Positions 19,546-28,904 of a DNA stretch of 64,000 nt are shown piece by piece (position 1 is the first letter of the stretch; every line of letters starts with the position of its first letter). Source of the DNA: Xanthobacteraceae bacterium (lineage in GTDB: Bacteria; Pseudomonadota; Alphaproteobacteria; Rhizobiales; Xanthobacteraceae); the NCBI GenBank assembly GCA_019746135.1, contig JAIESI010000054.1, positions 1-64,000 of the forward strand, read 5' to 3'. The notes beneath the pieces are model-generated. The model was not told where the DNA came from and searched no databases. It was given only the letters and a program-made list of their open reading frames with translations. The position numbers and the translations under genes are program-made.

Positions 19546-20463
19546 TCAGCCTTTCGATGTTCGCGCATTCGCAAGTCCCCGCCAAACCGCGCCGAAGCGA
19601 TGGACAAGAGTTTCGTCGAGCAGCCCGCGCGGCCGCACGATCAGCAGCAGCGCCACGAGACCGCCGAAAATGACCATGCGGTAGCCCGCCAGCGCCCGGA
19701 TCGATTCAAGAAGGCCGATGTCGATCAGCACCCCGAGGATCGGCCCGAGCGCGGTGCCAAGCCCGCCGATCAGGCCATAGGCCAGGCTATGAACACCGAG
19801 CATCACGTCGAAAACCCGCGGCTCGATATAGGTCGTCAGATGCGCATAGAGGCCGCCGCCGATGCCGGCGAGCGCGCCCGCCATCGCCGCCGCAAGGATG
19901 CGGTGGCGCGCCACCGCGATCCCCTGCAGGGCGGCCAGCGTCTCGTCGGCACCGATCATGCGGAACGTCACGCCAAGGCGCGAGCGCTCGAGCAGCATGA
20001 AGCCGATCAGGGTCACCGCCAGCAACGCGTAGATGATCAGCATGAACTCCACGCCGCTGATGTCGTTTTCGAAAATATAGCGGATGTTGCGGAAGCCCGC
20101 CGCGCCGTCAGGGCCGATCGTGTCGCCATCGGCCTCCTTTCGGTAGCGGAACATCTCGAACAGGATGCGCACCATCTCCGCAAAGCCGAGCGTCGCAACG
20201 GCAAAATAAATGCCGTGCAGCCGCAAGGTCGGCAGCCCGACCAGTGCGGCCGCCAGTGCGCCCGCCAAGGCGCCGAAGCCAAGCGCGAGAACGAGCGTCC
20301 AGCCCCACATCGCGGTCGCGATCCCCGCGGCATAGGCGCCAATCGCGAAGAAGGCCTGCTGGCCGAACGAAATCTCCCCGGTGAGCAGGAGCAGATAGGC
20401 GGAGAGCGCGACGAACGAGATCACGCCGATATTGGAGAAGACGCCGACGAGATAATCGTCCAT
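19546..20463 (-). CDS. Branched-chain amino acid type ABC permease, LivM-like (copy 2)
   Basis: A 305-residue inner-membrane permease with about 8-9 TM helices. LivM-type features: GEISFGQQAFFAIGAYAAG near residues 30-48, the EAA-like loop around RMIGADETLAALQGI, GALAGIGGGLYAHL, and a C-terminal VRPRGLLDE. It should pair with the LivH-like protein encoded five bases upstream to form a transmembrane channel fed by LivG/LivF. The ATG at 20463 begins a conserved LivM N-terminus. Second permease pair of the operon. Confidence 0.92.
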   Translation of the reverse strand: MDDYLVGVFSNIGVISFVALSAYLLLLTGEISFGQQAFFAIGAYAAGIATAMWGWTLVLALGFGALAGALAAALVGLPTLRLHGIYFAVATLGFAEMVRILFEMFRYRKEADGDTIGPDGAAGFRNIRYIFENDISGVEFMLIIYALLAVTLIGFMLLERSRLGVTFRMIGADETLAALQGIAVARHRILAAAMAGALAGIGGGLYAHLTTYIEPRVFDVMLGVHSLAYGLIGGLGTALGPILGVLIDIGLLESIRALAGYRMVIFGGLVALLLIVRPRGLLDETLVHRFGAVWRGLANARTSKG

Positions 20464-20468
20464 CGCGT

Positions 20469-21365
20469 TCAAGTCCCCTGCGGCGCCGCGGTTTCCACCG
20501 CCGGCACCTCGCCAAGCATGCCGCCCGGCCGCACGATCAGAAAGGCGAACAGCACGAGATAGGCCACGAGGTCGCGGATATGCGGGCCGAAATACCACTG
20601 GCTGTGCGCTTCCACGACGCCGAGCAGCAATCCGCCGAGCACCGCGCCCGGGATCGATCCGAGCCCGCCGATCATCATCGCGATCAGGCCCTTCAGCGTC
20701 GCCCACATGCCGAACATCGGCGTGACCTGCTGGTCGACGGCCAGCACGAGGAAGCCAGCGGCGCCACCGATCGCCGAGGCCAGCATGAAGGCGAGCAGCA
20801 GCGCGCGCCGCACGTCGATGCCGGCCAGATGCGCGGCGGTGGGATTGCCAATGATCGCCCGCAGGCCGAGTCCGAAACGGGTGCGGTACAGCGCGAAATG
20901 GACCATCGCAGCAAGCGCGAGCGCGCAGACCAGCAATATCAAGTGATCGACACGCAGCATGATCCCGCCGACCTCGAGCGGCATCGCGGTCGAGAGCGGC
21001 GGGAACGGATAGGTGTGGCGCGGCAAGACAAGCACGGCCGCCTGTTCGAGCTGCATCCAGATCGCAAAGCTCGACACCATGGAGGCGATCCCCGCCCCCG
21101 CCTTCATCGGCGCGAAGCAAAGCCGCTCCACGTACACGCCGGCAAGGACGGAGCCCGCGATCACGGTGCCCGCGACGGCGAGCGGGCCGGCACCCTGCTG
21201 GATGTACAGCAGCGTCCCGAGATAGGCCCCGACCATGATCGAGGGACCATAGGACAGATTGAGCCGGCGCAGCACGCCGAAGATCAGCGTGAAGCCGAGC
21301 GCCAGCAAACCGTAGGACGAGCCGATCATCAGTCCGTCCGCGGTGTTCTGCAGAAGGTCGATCAT
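20469..21365 (-). CDS. Branched-chain amino acid type ABC permease, LivH-like (copy 2)
   Basis: A 298-residue permease with about 8 TM helices: LLQNTADGLMIGSSYGLLALGFT at the N-terminus, GVLRRLNLSYG, the cytoplasmic loop RAIIGNPTAAHLAGIDV, GGLGSIPGAVLGG and a C-terminal VRPGGMLGE. These are standard LivH landmarks. It lies between livF-like and livM-like genes with gaps of 21 and 5 bases. Confidence 0.92.
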   Translation of the reverse strand: MIDLLQNTADGLMIGSSYGLLALGFTLIFGVLRRLNLSYGPSIMVGAYLGTLLYIQQGAGPLAVAGTVIAGSVLAGVYVERLCFAPMKAGAGIASMVSSFAIWMQLEQAAVLVLPRHTYPFPPLSTAMPLEVGGIMLRVDHLILLVCALALAAMVHFALYRTRFGLGLRAIIGNPTAAHLAGIDVRRALLLAFMLASAIGGAAGFLVLAVDQQVTPMFGMWATLKGLIAMMIGGLGSIPGAVLGGLLLGVVEAHSQWYFGPHIRDLVAYLVLFAFLIVRPGGMLGEVPAVETAAPQGT

Positions 21366-21386
21366 CGGCCCCTGCTCCCTGGCCGG

Positions 21387-22106
21387 TCAGCCTGCCGCGC
21401 GGCGCGCGCCGAGATAGGCGCGCTGGATCACTTCGTCTTCGGCAAGCTGACCCGGCGTTCCCTTGAAGGTGATACGGCCCTGCTCCATCAGGAAAAACTG
21501 GTGCGCCACCTGCAGCGCCATGTGCGCATTCTGCTCGACCAGGAAGATCGTGGTCCCATCGCGGTTGAGCTCGGCGATGATGCGGTAGATTTCCGCAACG
21601 ATCATCGGCGCAAGGCCGAGCGACGGCTCGTCCATCAGGAGGACGCGCGGCCGCGACATCAGCGCGCGGGCGACCGCAAGCATCTGCTGCTCGCCGCCCG
21701 ACAACGTGCCGGCGAGCTGCTCGCGCCGCTCCTTGAGGCGCGGGAAGCGGGTGTACATGCGTTCGACGTCGGCCTCGATCCCGGCTCTGTCGTTTCGCTG
21801 ATAGGCGCCGGCATGGAGATTTTCCCGCACGCTCATCTGCGGGAAGACAAGACGATTTTCCGGCACGAGCGCGACGCCCTTGGCGACGATCTTCGCCGGC
21901 GAGAGCCCGACGAGCTCCTGGCCCTCGAGCCGGATCGAGCCGCGCCGGGGCTTGAGGATCGCGGCGACCGACATCATCAGCGTGGTCTTGCCGGCCCCGT
22001 TCGGACCGAGCAGACAGGTGATGCGGCCCTGCTCGACGCCGAGCGACACGCCCTTCAGCGCTTCGATCTTGCCGTAGGCAGTGACGAGGTCGGCGATTTC
22101 GAGCAT
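21387..22106 (-). CDS. ABC transporter ATPase, LivF-like
   Basis: A 239-residue ATPase that powers uptake with LivG. Walker A GPNGAGKTT is at about 34-42, the signature LSGGEQQMLAVARALM follows at about 136-151, and Walker B LLMDEPSLGL at about 157-166. It has the short LivF length and the typical VTAYGKIEALKGVSL start. It begins ten bases after livG. Confidence 0.94.
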   Translation of the reverse strand: MLEIADLVTAYGKIEALKGVSLGVEQGRITCLLGPNGAGKTTLMMSVAAILKPRRGSIRLEGQELVGLSPAKIVAKGVALVPENRLVFPQMSVRENLHAGAYQRNDRAGIEADVERMYTRFPRLKERREQLAGTLSGGEQQMLAVARALMSRPRVLLMDEPSLGLAPMIVAEIYRIIAELNRDGTTIFLVEQNAHMALQVAHQFFLMEQGRITFKGTPGQLAEDEVIQRAYLGARRAAG

Positions 22107-22116
22107 CGTATGCTCC

Positions 22117-22866
22117 TCAGGCCGCCGCCGAGGTGCCGAGATAGGCCTCGCGCACCAGCGGGTTGGCCTGCACGTCGGCCGGCGAACCTTCGGCGATCTT
22201 CTGGCCGAAATTGAGCACCGCGATCCGGTCGGCGATCGCCATGACCAGCTCGACGTGATGCTCGATCAACAGGATCGCTATGCCCGCGTCGCGCAGCTTG
22301 CGGATGCGCGCGTCGAGCTGCTCGATTTCCTCGGCATTCATGCCGGCCGCCGGCTCGTCCAGCAGCAGCAATGCGGGCTTGGCGGCAAAGGCGCGGGCGA
22401 ATTCAAGACGCCGCTGCTCGCCGAACGCAAGATTGCCGGCAAGCTCGTCGCGCTTGTGGGCGAGGTCGAAGAATTCCAGCACTGTGCCGGCTTCCTCCCG
22501 CGCGCTCCTGCCGCCGCCGAACCAGCGTTTCAGAGGGTTTTCGCGCCGCTGCCCGGCCGAATTCTGCGCCGCCCACAGATTCTGCCAGACGGTCAATTGC
22601 CCGAACAGACGGATATTCTGGAACGTGCGCGCAATGCCGAGCGAAACGCGCTCGTGCGGCGGCAACATCGAGATGTCCCGGCCCTTGAAGACGACGCGGC
22701 CGGCGGTGAGCGGGAACAGACCACAGATCAGGTTCACCATGGTGCTCTTGCCGGAGCCGTTCGGTCCGATCAGGCCAAGCACTTCACCCGCGCCGACGTT
22801 CAGGCTGACGCCGTCCACCGCGCGCACTCCGCCGAAATGCTTGGTGAGATTGTCGAGCTCAAGCAC
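22117..22866 (-). CDS. ABC transporter ATPase, LivG-like
   Basis: A 249-residue ATPase. Walker A GPNGSGKST at about 36-44, signature region LAFGEQRRLEFARAF (a LivG-type variant that lacks the first SGG), Walker B LLLDEPAAGMN and the switch His in IEHHVELV. The C-terminus contains the LivG-specific NPLVREAYLG tail that contacts the permeases. Its start overlaps the upstream permease stop by eight bases. Confidence 0.94.
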   Translation of the reverse strand: MLELDNLTKHFGGVRAVDGVSLNVGAGEVLGLIGPNGSGKSTMVNLICGLFPLTAGRVVFKGRDISMLPPHERVSLGIARTFQNIRLFGQLTVWQNLWAAQNSAGQRRENPLKRWFGGGRSAREEAGTVLEFFDLAHKRDELAGNLAFGEQRRLEFARAFAAKPALLLLDEPAAGMNAEEIEQLDARIRKLRDAGIAILLIEHHVELVMAIADRIAVLNFGQKIAEGSPADVQANPLVREAYLGTSAAA

Positions 22867-23770
22867 CGGCCGCCTCCTTTCGCGACGAGAACAGCCGCTT
22901 CAGCGCGCGCACCGTCCCGGCATCGAGAAGGCCGCGCGGGCGCACGTTCATGGCCAGCACGATCAGGCCGCCGAACAGCAGATTGCGCCAGTCGCCCATG
23001 AAACGCAGGCCCTCGATCAGGAAGCCCTGGATGAAGATCACCGCGAACAGCGTTCCGAACACCGTGGAAAGCCCGCCCAGGATCGGATAGGCGATCGCGA
23101 AGGTCGCGAGCACGACGCCGAACTGCACGTGCTCGATATGGGTCGTGTAATGCGCAAAAATGCCGCCGCCGATGCCCGCGATCACGCCGCCGATGGTCAT
23201 GGCCGACACCTTCACCGCGGTGATATTGATGCCGACGCTCTGCGCCGCCAGCTCGTCCTCGCCGACCGCACGCAGCACCGCGCCCGCGCGCGAGCGATCG
23301 AGCCACCACAACGCGGCCATGACCAGCGCCACCACGACCCAGATGAAGATGACGACGTCAAGCGTACTCCAGCCGTTCTCGGGGAAATAGCGGATCTGCC
23401 GGAAGCCCTCCCCGCCATGCGGTCCGAGCTGCAGGTTGCCGGACTGGATCTGGTAGGTGAAGTTGAAGAAGAAAAGCCGCACCGCCTCGCCGAACGCCGT
23501 GGTCGCGACCACAAGCATCAGCCCCTTCACGCGCAAGGCCGGAAATCCGACCGCGCAGGCGATGGCGCCGGATGCGATGGCGGCGACCAGCAGCGACGGC
23601 ACCAGCGCCCAGCCTGCCAGCACGGTCAGCATGCCCGCGACATAGGCGCCGATCGCGAAGAAGCCGGCCTGCGCGAGGCTCACCTGCCCGGTCAGCAGCA
23701 CGCAATAGGCCGAGAGCCCGAGCAGGGTGTGCACTCCGATGATCTGCGCAAGCCCGAGATAGAAGTCCAT
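22859..23770 (-). CDS. Branched-chain amino acid type ABC permease, LivM-like (copy 1)
   Basis: A 303-residue permease with about 8-9 TM helices and LivM landmarks: GQVSLAQAGFFAIGAYVAG, the loop RAVGEDELAAQSVGI, GVIAGIGGGIFAHY and VRPRGLLDAG. It is similar in layout to copy 2 but clearly diverged, so this is not a recent duplication. Confidence 0.93.
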   Translation of the reverse strand: MDFYLGLAQIIGVHTLLGLSAYCVLLTGQVSLAQAGFFAIGAYVAGMLTVLAGWALVPSLLVAAIASGAIACAVGFPALRVKGLMLVVATTAFGEAVRLFFFNFTYQIQSGNLQLGPHGGEGFRQIRYFPENGWSTLDVVIFIWVVVALVMAALWWLDRSRAGAVLRAVGEDELAAQSVGINITAVKVSAMTIGGVIAGIGGGIFAHYTTHIEHVQFGVVLATFAIAYPILGGLSTVFGTLFAVIFIQGFLIEGLRFMGDWRNLLFGGLIVLAMNVRPRGLLDAGTVRALKRLFSSRKEAAGA

Positions 23771-23782
23771 CCGCGCCCTCCG

Positions 23783-24673
23783 TCAGTCGCGCCCGGCCGG
23801 CGCGGGGAACAGGCCGCCCGGCTTGAACACGAGAAACGCGAACAGCAGGAGCATGATATAGAGGTCGCGCTCGGATACGCCGCGGAAGAACTGGAAGAAA
23901 TTCTCCAGGCCTCCGACGACCAGCCCGGCGATGATCGCGCCGGGAATGCTGCCGAGCCCGCCGATCACCGTGACGATCAGGCCCTTCACCGTGAGCGGAA
24001 GCGACAGCAGCGGCGACAGCATGCCGATCGCGGCGCCGAGCATCGCACCGGCAATGCCGCCGACCACGCCGGTGATGACGAAGGTCAGAAAATTCACCTG
24101 GGTGATGCCGATGCCGCACAGCTCCGACGCCACCGGCTGCTGCGAGACCGCGCGCGTCGCAAGGCCTAGCCTCGTGCGGTAAAGCAGGAACAACAGCACC
24201 GCCATGCAGAGACAGCCGAGCAGGAACACGAAAACCAGGTCGCCGCGGATGTTGAACGCGCCGGCGCGGATGATCACGTCGGAAAACAGCGCCGGATAGT
24301 TCAGCGGCACGCCGTCGGTGGCGTGCACGACGATCTCGTCGATCAGAAGCAGGAGCCCGACTGTCGACATCAGGGTCGCCAGCGGATTGGCGAGCGGGAT
24401 GAACTTGAACCCGATGAGGTAGACGAGCGCACCGATGCCCCCGCCGGCGATCGCCGCCAGCATGAACACCACGATGGCGGGCGCCTTGAACGCGGCCAGC
24501 ACCAGCAGGCTTGCGTAAGCGGCTCCGATCGAGGCTGCGGCATAGGAAAGGTTGATCTTGTGCATGACACCGAAGACCAGCGTGAAGCCGATGCCGAGCA
24601 ACGCGTAGGTTGCTCCGAACAGCACGCCGTCAGCCACCGCCTGAAGGGCGTCGATCAGATCGAGATAATCCAC
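23783..24673 (-). CDS. Branched-chain amino acid type ABC permease, LivH-like (copy 1)
   Basis: A 296-residue permease with about 8 TM helices: LQAVADGVLFGATYALLGIGFT, GVMHKINLSYAAASIGAAY, the loop RAVSQQPVASELCGIGI, GGLGSIPGAIIAG and FKPGGLFPAP. First permease of the operon, 12 bases before livM copy 1 and 89 bases after the binding-protein gene. Confidence 0.93.
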   Translation of the reverse strand: MDYLDLIDALQAVADGVLFGATYALLGIGFTLVFGVMHKINLSYAAASIGAAYASLLVLAAFKAPAIVVFMLAAIAGGGIGALVYLIGFKFIPLANPLATLMSTVGLLLLIDEIVVHATDGVPLNYPALFSDVIIRAGAFNIRGDLVFVFLLGCLCMAVLLFLLYRTRLGLATRAVSQQPVASELCGIGITQVNFLTFVITGVVGGIAGAMLGAAIGMLSPLLSLPLTVKGLIVTVIGGLGSIPGAIIAGLVVGGLENFFQFFRGVSERDLYIMLLLFAFLVFKPGGLFPAPAGRD

Positions 24674-24762
24674 GGCGTTGTCCGGAAAGCAGAGTCAATG
24701 AGGGCTGGGTCAAACGGCGGCGGGTCGCAACGGTCCCGCCGCCGTGGAGTGCATGGCCTGCG

Positions 24763-25956
24763 TCACGACGACGGCTTGTGCAGGACCAGCCAGCTGCCGC
24801 CCTTGGCATGCACATACAGGAACGGCTTGATCGCCTCACGGTCCGGCGTACGCCCCACCTTGCCGAGGAGCCCCTTGGTCTCCTTCAGCGCCGCGAGACC
24901 TTCACGCATCTTGACCCGATCGGCCTGCACCGTGTCCGGCTTCGCCATGACCTTCTGGGCCTCGATCACGTCCTTCAGCATGAACATGATCTCATAAGCG
25001 GCCGCGCTGTGCAGATCGGCGCTGCCGCCGAACTTCGCGACATTCTCAGCCGCCTTGCTCGCTTCCGGGGTGACCGGCGCAAAGCTCGTCGGAATGATCA
25101 GGCCTTCCGCCTGCTTGGCGCAGCCCTGCAGCGTCTCGATGCTCGACGACGAGGTAAGGCCGATCAGAAGCTTCGGCTTCACGCCCTGCCGGTCCATTTC
25201 CTTCAACACGCCGCAGGTCGTGAACGGATGTGCGGAGATCGCGACGATGTCGGCATTGGCGCGCCGCATGTCGCGCACCTGGGTCGAGAAGGTGGTGTCG
25301 TTCAGGAGCCACTCGGACGTGCCGGCCACCTGAAAACCGTTGGCCTCGGCTTGCGCCTTCATCACGCCATAGGTCGCGTTCGAATGCGCGAAGTCCTTCT
25401 CGACGCCGCCGTAGATCGTCTTGAGATCGGGATGCGTCGTTTTCACCCAGGCCATCAGCGACTTGTACATCTCGAACTCGCTTGGGACGTTGCGGAACGC
25501 CCATTCCGAGATTTTTGCAAGTCCGCCCTTGGCGGCGACATCGGCGATGATCGGGAATTGCAGGCCGCTGTCGGTGGCATCACCGACCTTCTTCTGCAGG
25601 ATACCGAACAGGGATTCGGCGACGTTCGAGCAGGTCGGACCGACTGCGATGAACGCATCGGACGAAGCGATGCGGCGGATAACCGAGATGCCTTCTTCGG
25701 CGTTGCAGCGGTCATCCAGGAATTCGATGGCGAACTTGGCCTTCGTTCCGTCGCCGAGCGTCACGCCGCCTGCCTTGTTGATCTCCTCGGCGGCGGCTTT
25801 CATGGCCGCTTCGCTGTTGATGCCGAAGACACGGACGACGCCGGACTTCGCGCCGAAGCCGGTGATCTTCACCGTTCGTTCCTGCGCGGCCGCATCCGAT
25901 ATGGAAAGTGCCGTGCCGGCAAGCAGCGCGGCAATACCCATGGTCAGACATTTCAT
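24763..25956 (-). CDS. Periplasmic amino acid/aromatic acid-type binding protein, LivK-like
   Basis: A 397-residue receptor with a Sec signal peptide (about 1-24, ending DAAAQ) and a type I periplasmic-binding fold: VKITGFGAKSGVVRVFG, EINKAGGVTLGDGTKAKFAIEFLDDRC, a central hinge, and AAAYEIMFMLKDVIEAQKV near the C-terminus. Such receptors bind branched-chain amino acids, urea, amides or aromatic acids; the nearby acyl-CoA ligase makes an aromatic or fatty acid plausible (inference). GGGAGGAAG precedes the ATG at 25956. First gene of the seven- to eight-gene Liv-type operon and divergent from the Crp-like regulator. Confidence 0.9.
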   Translation of the reverse strand: MKCLTMGIAALLAGTALSISDAAAQERTVKITGFGAKSGVVRVFGINSEAAMKAAAEEINKAGGVTLGDGTKAKFAIEFLDDRCNAEEGISVIRRIASSDAFIAVGPTCSNVAESLFGILQKKVGDATDSGLQFPIIADVAAKGGLAKISEWAFRNVPSEFEMYKSLMAWVKTTHPDLKTIYGGVEKDFAHSNATYGVMKAQAEANGFQVAGTSEWLLNDTTFSTQVRDMRRANADIVAISAHPFTTCGVLKEMDRQGVKPKLLIGLTSSSSIETLQGCAKQAEGLIIPTSFAPVTPEASKAAENVAKFGGSADLHSAAAYEIMFMLKDVIEAQKVMAKPDTVQADRVKMREGLAALKETKGLLGKVGRTPDREAIKPFLYVHAKGGSWLVLHKPSS

Positions 25957-26099
25957 GGCTTCCTCCCTCAAGGATTGATCAAGCGATTTTTCGCGTTGTT
26001 GTTGCCCAGGCTGGGGTCGCGGCTCGGGAAGTCCGCCGGAATTCTCAGCTTGCTCCGAGGCGGACTTCCGAACCAAACGACACCAGCAAGCTTGTCACT

Positions 26100-26177
26100 C
26101 TAGTGTCGCTTTGGCCCCGAAGTTCGCAACAGTGCTTGCTGAGCAATCGTGTGAACTTCGGGTCCGGGACACACTAG
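26100..26177. repeat. Long imperfect inverted repeat between divergent genes
   Basis: The arm at 26100-26128 matches the reverse complement of 26150-26177 with a few differences; both start or end with CTAG-TGT and contain CCCGAAGTTC. The loop is about 21 bases. It lies within the 358-bp divergent region between the LivK-like gene and the Crp-like gene, so it could be a regulatory palindrome, but its size and style also fit a dispersed intergenic repeat. Nothing else in the region is recognisable. Confidence 0.65.
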
Positions 26178-26314
26178 CATGTCCGGCTGGTTTCGCGACG
26201 GCGCCCGGCAGCGGCCTTCAGCCGCCGACGGTCACCGCACCGCAGCAACCGATTGCATGGTACATAGAAGCAGCCTTCCGGAATGTCGCCCGATCAACAA
26301 TCTTTGCGATTTTC

Positions 26315-26989
26315 ATGCGATCTTTTGAAGACCTGCTGCTGGCGAGCCCCTGGACGCAGGGGCTGACGTCCGAGCACCTGAAGCGTGTCCGGACGACAAC
26401 CATCGTGCGCGACTTCGCGGCGGAGGCGCATGTTTGCCATGCCGGCGATCCGGCAAATGTCTGGGTCGGCGTGGTTGAGGGCCTGGTTCGCATGGTCAGC
26501 ATGTCATCATCCGGAAAATCGATGACATTCGCAGCGCTTCCGAGCGGATCATGGTTCGGGGAGGGCTCCGTCCTCAAACGCGAGATTCGCAAGCACAGCG
26601 CCATCGCCGTCCGGCCGTCGCGCGTCGCGCTCATGCCCGACGCAACTTTTTTCTGGCTGCTCGACAGCAGCATCGCCTTCAACCGATTCCTGCTCGTCCA
26701 GCTCAATGAGCGCCTCGGTCATTTTATGTCCATCGTGGAGCATGATCGGCTGCTCGAACCCGACGCCCGGGTGGCACGGTCGCTCGCGGCCATGTTCAAT
26801 CCGCAGCTTTATCCGGGCACCAAGCACCAGATCGAATTGTCGCAGGAGGAGCTCGGCCATATCGTGGGAGCCTCCCGCCAGCGGATCAGCCAGGCGCTGC
26901 AAGTTCTCGACAAGGCCGGCCTGATCAAGGTCGATTACCGCATGATCACGGTGCTCGATCTCGAAGGCTTGCGCCGCTTCGGCGACTGA
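26315..26989 (+). CDS. Crp/Fnr family transcriptional regulator
   Basis: A 224-residue regulator: an N-terminal cyclic-nucleotide-binding-like beta roll (about 25-120), a dimerisation helix (about 122-145) and a C-terminal winged helix with LSQEELGHIVGASRQRISQAL at about 175-195. There is no N-terminal Cys cluster like that of Fnr, and the phosphate-binding cassette (GSWFGEGSVL) lacks the canonical RxxS, so cAMP binding is doubtful. Divergent from the Liv-type operon and followed by an acyl-CoA ligase, it is the natural candidate to control both. Confidence 0.88.
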   Translation: MRSFEDLLLASPWTQGLTSEHLKRVRTTTIVRDFAAEAHVCHAGDPANVWVGVVEGLVRMVSMSSSGKSMTFAALPSGSWFGEGSVLKREIRKHSAIAVRPSRVALMPDATFFWLLDSSIAFNRFLLVQLNERLGHFMSIVEHDRLLEPDARVARSLAAMFNPQLYPGTKHQIELSQEELGHIVGASRQRISQALQVLDKAGLIKVDYRMITVLDLEGLRRFGD

Positions 26990-27111
26990 CCGCCGACAAA
27001 ATTGTCGCCGGTCGTACAATCCTGAGACCGCCGCTCTGCTAGTATGCCCTTCAATACGCGAGCGCGGACAGCGCGCCATGGCTGCTGCCCATCGCGCAAG
27101 GGAGGACACAG

Positions 27112-28866
27112 ATGGCCCGGCAACGATCCGCCAAACGGTCAGCCAAGGTTCTTGCCAAGACCAAGAAAGCCGATATCCGCCGCTCCGCTCGCCGAAAATC
27201 CGCCGCCAGAACGAACGGCCAAGCGGCGAAAAAGCTCGCATCCACGCGCGGGATATTTGCCGGCCTGCAACCGAACGCCGCAAATTTTGCGCCGTTGACA
27301 CCGTTATCGTTTCTCAAGCGAGCCGCCGAAATCTATCCCGCACGCGCGGCCGTCATTCACGGCAAGCGCCGCACCAGCTATCGCCAATTCTACGAGCGGG
27401 TGAGACGTCTGGCGTCTGCCCTCAAGCAGGCGGGAGTCGAGGCAGGCGACACCGTTTCGGTGATGCTGCCGAACGTTCCGGCGATGCTTGAAGCCCATTA
27501 CGGCGTGCCGATGCTCGGGGCCGTTCTCAACACGATCAACACCCGGCTCGAAGCCGCCACCATCGCCTATATCCTGCAGCACGGCGAAGCCAAGGTGTTG
27601 ATCACCGACCGCGAATTTGCCGGACAGGTGGGCCCGGCCCTGGCGCAACTGAAAAAGAAGCCGCTTGTCATCGACGTGGTCGATGCGCTGTACGCCGGGC
27701 CGGGCGAGCGCCTCGGCAAAATCGACTATGAAGCGTTCATCGCCAAAGGCGATCCGGATTTCGAATGGTCGCCGCCTGCGAACGAGAGCAGTGCGATCGC
27801 GCTGAACTACACGTCAGGCACGACCGGCAATCCGAAGGGCGTTGTGTATCACCATCGCGGCACCTTCCTCGAGGCCGTCGGCAACGTCATGTCGTGGCCG
27901 ATGCCGGCAAAACCGGTCTATCTGTGGACGCTGCCGATGTTCCATTGCAATGGATGGTGTTTCCCCTGGTCGGTGACGGCGATGGGCGGCACCCATGTGT
28001 GCCTGCGCAAGGTCGATCCGGCGGTGATCTTCCCGATGATCGTCGAGCACGGCGTCACCCATATGTGCGGCGCGCCGACCGTGCTCGGGCTTCTGACATC
28101 GGCGCCGGCGGAGCAGCGGCGCAGATTCAACCACACCGTCGATATCCAGACCGGTGGCTCGCCGCCGCCCGCCAAGATCATCAAGGCGATGGAGGAGCTC
28201 GGCTTCCGCGTCACGCACATCTACGGCATGACCGAATTGCAGGGACCGTCGACGCTATGCGTGCCGCAGGACGGCTGGGAGGCGCTGCCGCTCGAAGAGC
28301 GCGCCGCGCTCACGGCGCGCCAGGGCGTGCGCTACGCCGTGGTCGAGGGCCAGATGGTCGCGGACTCGCGCACCATGAACCCGGTGCCGCGCGACGGAAC
28401 AACCATGGGCGAGATCATGATCCGCGGCAACACGGTGATGCTCGGCTATCTGAAGGATCCGAAGGCCACCGCCGACGCGTTCCGCGGCGGCTGGATGCAC
28501 ACCGGCGACCTCGCCGTCGCGCATCCCGACGGCTATGTCGAGATCAAGGATCGGGCCAAGGACATCATCATATCCGGAGGCGAGAATGTCTCGAGTGTCG
28601 AGGTCGAGATCGCGCTTTACAAGCATCCCTCGGTGCAGCTTGCGGCGGTGGTCGCGCGGCCGGACGAGAAGTGGGGCGAGACGCCTTGCGCCTTCGTGCA
28701 GCTGAGGCCTGGCGAAAACCCGACTGCGGACGAGATCATTGCGTTCTGCCGCGATCAGCTCGCCCATTTCAAGGCGCCGAAGACCGTGGTGTTCGGCCCG
28801 CTGCCGACGACCGCGACCGGCAAGATCCAGAAATTTGCGCTGCGGGAACGGGCGCGGGCCCTGTAG
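27112..28866 (+). CDS. Acyl-CoA ligase with basic N-terminal tail
   Basis: A 584-residue AMP-forming ligase that activates a carboxylic acid to its CoA thioester. Motifs: YTSGTTGNPKG at 233-243, YGMTELQGP, the hinge GWMHTGDLAV and DRAKDIIISGGENVSS, and the catalytic Lys in TTATGKIQK near the end. The catalytic body starts at about residue 47 (GIFAGLQPNAANFAPLTPLSFL), which is where related medium-chain or dimethylsulfoniopropionate-type ligases begin. The first 46 residues are an Arg/Lys/Ala-rich tail. GGGAGGACACAG before the ATG at 27112, with no alternative start in between, shows the tail is translated. Substrate unknown. Confidence 0.92.
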   Translation: MARQRSAKRSAKVLAKTKKADIRRSARRKSAARTNGQAAKKLASTRGIFAGLQPNAANFAPLTPLSFLKRAAEIYPARAAVIHGKRRTSYRQFYERVRRLASALKQAGVEAGDTVSVMLPNVPAMLEAHYGVPMLGAVLNTINTRLEAATIAYILQHGEAKVLITDREFAGQVGPALAQLKKKPLVIDVVDALYAGPGERLGKIDYEAFIAKGDPDFEWSPPANESSAIALNYTSGTTGNPKGVVYHHRGTFLEAVGNVMSWPMPAKPVYLWTLPMFHCNGWCFPWSVTAMGGTHVCLRKVDPAVIFPMIVEHGVTHMCGAPTVLGLLTSAPAEQRRRFNHTVDIQTGGSPPPAKIIKAMEELGFRVTHIYGMTELQGPSTLCVPQDGWEALPLEERAALTARQGVRYAVVEGQMVADSRTMNPVPRDGTTMGEIMIRGNTVMLGYLKDPKATADAFRGGWMHTGDLAVAHPDGYVEIKDRAKDIIISGGENVSSVEVEIALYKHPSVQLAAVVARPDEKWGETPCAFVQLRPGENPTADEIIAFCRDQLAHFKAPKTVVFGPLPTTATGKIQKFALRERARAL

Positions 28867-28904
28867 CGCGAGCACGCCACCGGCCGCGTGCCGCGGCTAC
28901 GGGT

